Below are positions 61,749 to 64,000 of a stretch of DNA of 64,000 bases, piece after piece (positions within the stretch are counted from its first letter, which is position 1; every line of letters starts with the position of its first letter). The stretch is from Pseudacidovorax intermedius (GTDB lineage: Bacteria > Pseudomonadota > Gammaproteobacteria > Burkholderiales > Burkholderiaceae_C): contig NZ_QQAV01000002.1 of NCBI RefSeq assembly GCF_003350475.1, positions 248,001 to 312,000 of the forward strand. The letters are read 5' to 3'. The translations under genes and the position numbers were made by a program. The notes under the pieces were generated by a model, which was not told where the DNA came from, searched no databases, and worked only from the letters and a program-made list of their open reading frames with translations.

Positions 61749-62894
61749 TCAGCTGAAGAACTCCTTGGCCTTGTCCAGCCAGCCCTTCTCCTGCGGGCTG
61801 TGCTTGTCGCCGCCCTTCTTGAGCGACTCGTCCAGGTCCTTGAGCAGCTTGCGCTGGTACTCGGTGAGCTTGACCGGCGTCTCCACGCGGATGTGGCAGT
61901 ACAGGTCGCCCGGATAGCTGGAGCGCACGCCCTTGATGCCCTTGCCACGCAGGCGGAACTGCTTGCCGCTCTGTGTGCCCTCGGGGATGTCGATGGCGGC
62001 CGGGCCCTTCAGCGTGGGCACCTCGATCTCGCCGCCGAGCGCAGCGGTGGTCATGCTGACCGACACCATGCAGTGCAGGTCGTCGCCGTCCCGCTCGAAG
62101 ACGTCGTGCTTCTTCAGCCGGATCTCGATGTACAGGTCGCCGGGCGGTCCGCCGTTGGTGCCTGGCTCGCCGTTGCCGGTGCTGCGGATGCGCATGCCGT
62201 CGTCGATGCCGGCAGGGATCTTCACCTCCAGCGTCTTGTTGTTCTTGACCTTGCCCTGGCCATGGCAGGTGGGGCAGGGCTCGGGAATGATCTTGCCCGT
62301 GCCGCGGCACTGCGGGCAGGTCTGCTGCACGCTGAAGAAGCCCTGGCGCATCTGAACGGCGCCCGATCCGTGGCAGGTGGTGCAGGTGATCGGCTTGGTG
62401 CCGGGCTTGGCGCCGTTGCCGTGGCAGGTGCCGCATTCGTCCCAGCTGGGAATGCGGATCTGCGCGTCCTTGCCGTCGGCCGCCTCTTCCAGCGTGATCT
62501 CCATTGCGTAGCTGAGGTCGCTGCCGCGGAACACCTGGCGGCCGCCACCACGACGGGCGCCCGCGCCGCCGCCGAAGACGTCGCCGAAGATGTCGCCGAA
62601 GGCCTCGGCGAATCCGCCGAAGCCTTCCGGGCCGCCGCCCATGCCGCCGCGCATGTTGGGGTCGACGCCGGCGTGGCCGTACTGGTCGTAGGCCGCGCGC
62701 TTGTCGGCGTCCGACAGCATCTCGTAGGCCTCCTTAGCCTCCTTGAACTTCGCCTCGGCCTCGGTGGCGGCATCGCCCTGATTGCGGTCAGGGTGGTACT
62801 TCATCGCCAGCTTGCGATAGGCCTTCTTGATCTCGTCCTCGCCCGCGTTCTTGGGAACGCCGAGGACCTCGTAGTAGTCGCGTTTGCTTGCCAT
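61749..62894 (-). CDS. dnaJ: Chaperone protein DnaJ
   Basis: 381 residues. A J domain with [11 protein letters not shown] (HPD) is followed by a Gly/Phe-rich stretch with [19 protein letters not shown]. The zinc-finger domain has four CxxCxGxG repeats ([32 protein letters not shown]) and the C-terminal substrate domain carries [12 protein letters not shown]. It stimulates DnaK ATPase and delivers unfolded proteins. It follows dnaK by about 90 nt. Confidence 0.96.
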   Translation of the reverse strand: MASKRDYYEVLGVPKNAGEDEIKKAYRKLAMKYHPDRNQGDAATEAEAKFKEAKEAYEMLSDADKRAAYDQYGHAGVDPNMRGGMGGGPEGFGGFAEAFGDIFGDVFGGGAGARRGGGRQVFRGSDLSYAMEITLEEAADGKDAQIRIPSWDECGTCHGNGAKPGTKPITCTTCHGSGAVQMRQGFFSVQQTCPQCRGTGKIIPEPCPTCHGQGKVKNNKTLEVKIPAGIDDGMRIRSTGNGEPGTNGGPPGDLYIEIRLKKHDVFERDGDDLHCMVSVSMTTAALGGEIEVPTLKGPAAIDIPEGTQSGKQFRLRGKGIKGVRSSYPGDLYCHIRVETPVKLTEYQRKLLKDLDESLKKGGDKHSPQEKGWLDKAKEFFS

Positions 62895-62933
62895 GGGACT
62901 CGCGCGGAAGCGGTTCGGTGGAAAACGAAAAGA

Positions 62934-62964
62934 GGCTGGACCACCCTTGGACAGGTGACCAGCC
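62934..62964 (-). other. Hairpin between dnaK and dnaJ
   Basis: Stem GGCTGG/CCAGCC with a partly paired interior, followed on the minus strand by TCTTTTCG. It may partly terminate or process the dnaK-dnaJ transcript. Confidence 0.4.
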
Positions 62965-62983
62965 CCGCGTCAGCTCAAGGCGT

Positions 62984-64000
62984 TCAGCCCTTCTTGACTT
63001 CCTTGACCTCGGCGTCGACCACGTTGTCGTCGGCCGGATTGGCGCTCGCATTTTCTGCGCCAGCGCTACCCGCGCCGGCCGCACCCGCGGCGGCTTCGGC
63101 GGCCTGCGCGTCGGCGTACATCTTCTCGCCCAGCTTCTGGCTGGCGGTCATCAGCGCCGTGGTCTTGGCTTCGATGGCGTCCTTGTCGTCGGACTTCAGG
63201 ACTTCCTCGAGCTCCTTGATGGCAGCCTCGATCTTGTCCTTCTCGCCGGCGTCCAGCTTGTCGCCGTGCTCGCCCAGCGACTTGCGCACGCTGTGGACCA
63301 TGGCTTCACCCTGGTTGCGCGACTGCACCAGTTCGACCTTCTTCTTGTCCTCGGCGGCGTTCAGCTCGGCGTCCTTCACCATCTTCTGGATCTCGTCCTC
63401 GGACAGGCCCGAGTTCGCCTTGATGGTGATCTTGTTTTCCTTGCCGGTGCCCTTGTCCTTGGCGCCGACGTGCAGGATGCCGTTGGCGTCGATGTCGAAG
63501 CTCACCTCGATCTGCGGCGTGCCGCGCGGTGCCGGCGGAATGCCTTCCAGGTTGAATTCGCCCAGCAGCTTGTTGCCGGAGGCGATCTCGCGCTCGCCCT
63601 GGAACACCTTGATCGTCACGGCCGGCTGGTTGTCGTCGGCCGTCGAGAAGGTCTGCGCGAACTTCGTCGGGATCGTGGTGTTCTTGGTGATCATCTTGGT
63701 CATCACGCCGCCCATCGTCTCGATGCCGAGCGACAGCGGGGTCACGTCCAGCAGCAGCACGTCCTTGCGGTCACCCGAGAGCACCTGGCCCTGGATGGCG
63801 GCGCCGACGGCCACGGCCTCGTCGGGGTTGACGTCCTTGCGCGGCTCCTTGCCGAAGAACTCCTTGACCTTCTCCTGCACCTTGGGCATGCGGGTCTGGC
63901 CGCCCACCAGGATCACGTCGCTGATGTCGTTCACGCTGATGCCGGCGTCCTTGATGGCCGTGCGGCAGGGGGCGATGGTGCGCTCGACGAGGTCCTCGAC
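62984..64000 (-). CDS. dnaK: Chaperone protein DnaK, 5' part outside window
   Basis: The C-terminal roughly 338 residues are visible. The end of the ATPase domain includes [14 protein letters not shown] and [17 protein letters not shown]. The substrate-binding domain follows ([47 protein letters not shown]), then the helical lid, a Gly/Ala-rich tail and [11 protein letters not shown]. Hsp70 chaperone. The start and N-terminal ATPase domain lie past 64000. Adjacent to dnaJ, as usual. Confidence 0.97.
   Translation of the reverse strand, partial: VEDLVERTIAPCRTAIKDAGISVNDISDVILVGGQTRMPKVQEKVKEFFGKEPRKDVNPDEAVAVGAAIQGQVLSGDRKDVLLLDVTPLSLGIETMGGVMTKMITKNTTIPTKFAQTFSTADDNQPAVTIKVFQGEREIASGNKLLGEFNLEGIPPAPRGTPQIEVSFDIDANGILHVGAKDKGTGKENKITIKANSGLSEDEIQKMVKDAELNAAEDKKKVELVQSRNQGEAMVHSVRKSLGEHGDKLDAGEKDKIEAAIKELEEVLKSDDKDAIEAKTTALMTASQKLGEKMYADAQAAEAAAGAAGAGSAGAENASANPADDNVVDAEVKEVKKG

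Overview
The window is very GC-rich, and almost every gene has a close counterpart in Burkholderiales. Gene content and order (ubiH-dsbC-M61 peptidase, dusB-fis-purH, rubredoxin-pilGHIJ-chpA, prkA-yeaH-spoVR, dnaK-dnaJ, Bug-type binding proteins) point to a chromosome of a Comamonadaceae-like betaproteobacterium (Variovorax/Acidovorax/Ramlibacter type). Genus is an inference. No rRNA, tRNA, CRISPR array or transposase was seen.

Layout. 1-3.2 kb (minus): a ubiH-type monooxygenase, dsbC and an M61 peptidase, seeded with three copies of a short palindromic repeat. 3.3-4.2 kb: a MOSC protein. 4.3-10.3 kb (minus): a complete ribose operon, rbsB-A-C-R-K-D, behind two perfect tandem LacI-type operators. 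10.5-17.1 kb: housekeeping genes (ychF, a YqaA-type protein, dusB-fis, purH, a cytochrome c, hemL). 17.1-28.4 kb: a divergent ThiD-like protein, rubredoxin, and the type IV pilus chemosensory system pilG-pilH-pilI-pilJ-chpA. 28.4-29.8 kb: a methyltransferase divergent from a MerR regulator. 30.1-56.4 kb: a purine and nucleoside salvage/catabolism region (membrane urate hydroxylase puuD, 8-oxoguanine deaminase, glycerate kinase, xdhAB, an NCS2 purine permease, a BMP-type nucleoside ABC transporter, adenine/adenosine deaminase). It is interrupted by a four-gene iorA-iorB-bug-thioesterase operon, an EAL protein, a low-GC lipoprotein gene and a low-GC two-gene cassette. 56.5-61.3 kb (minus): the prkA-yeaH-spoVR stress operon. 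61.7-64 kb (minus): dnaK (partial) and dnaJ.

How the parts fit. Nucleosides imported by the ABC system and bases imported by the NCS2 permease can be deaminated by the adenine/adenosine deaminase. Xanthine dehydrogenase would oxidise the products to urate and PuuD would oxidise urate further. Glycerate kinase would collect carbon leaving through glyoxylate. xdhC and the post-urate enzymes are not in the window.

The most unusual item is the cassette at 54.27-55.33 kb. A 188-residue leaderless protein with an M15-like zinc peptidase motif set is followed 7 nt later by a 162-residue protein with a signal peptide and four mature cysteines. This is the architecture expected of a peptidoglycan-targeting toxin and its periplasmic immunity protein, but the reading is an inference. 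Other notable points are repeats recruited into genes (an in-frame insertion in the M61 peptidase, a stop codon for the ubiH-type gene, a Shine-Dalgarno for a permease), a hairpin over the thiD-like ribosome-binding site, a 19-bp-spacer MerR promoter, and an Asp-for-Cys change in the IorA ferredoxin domain.
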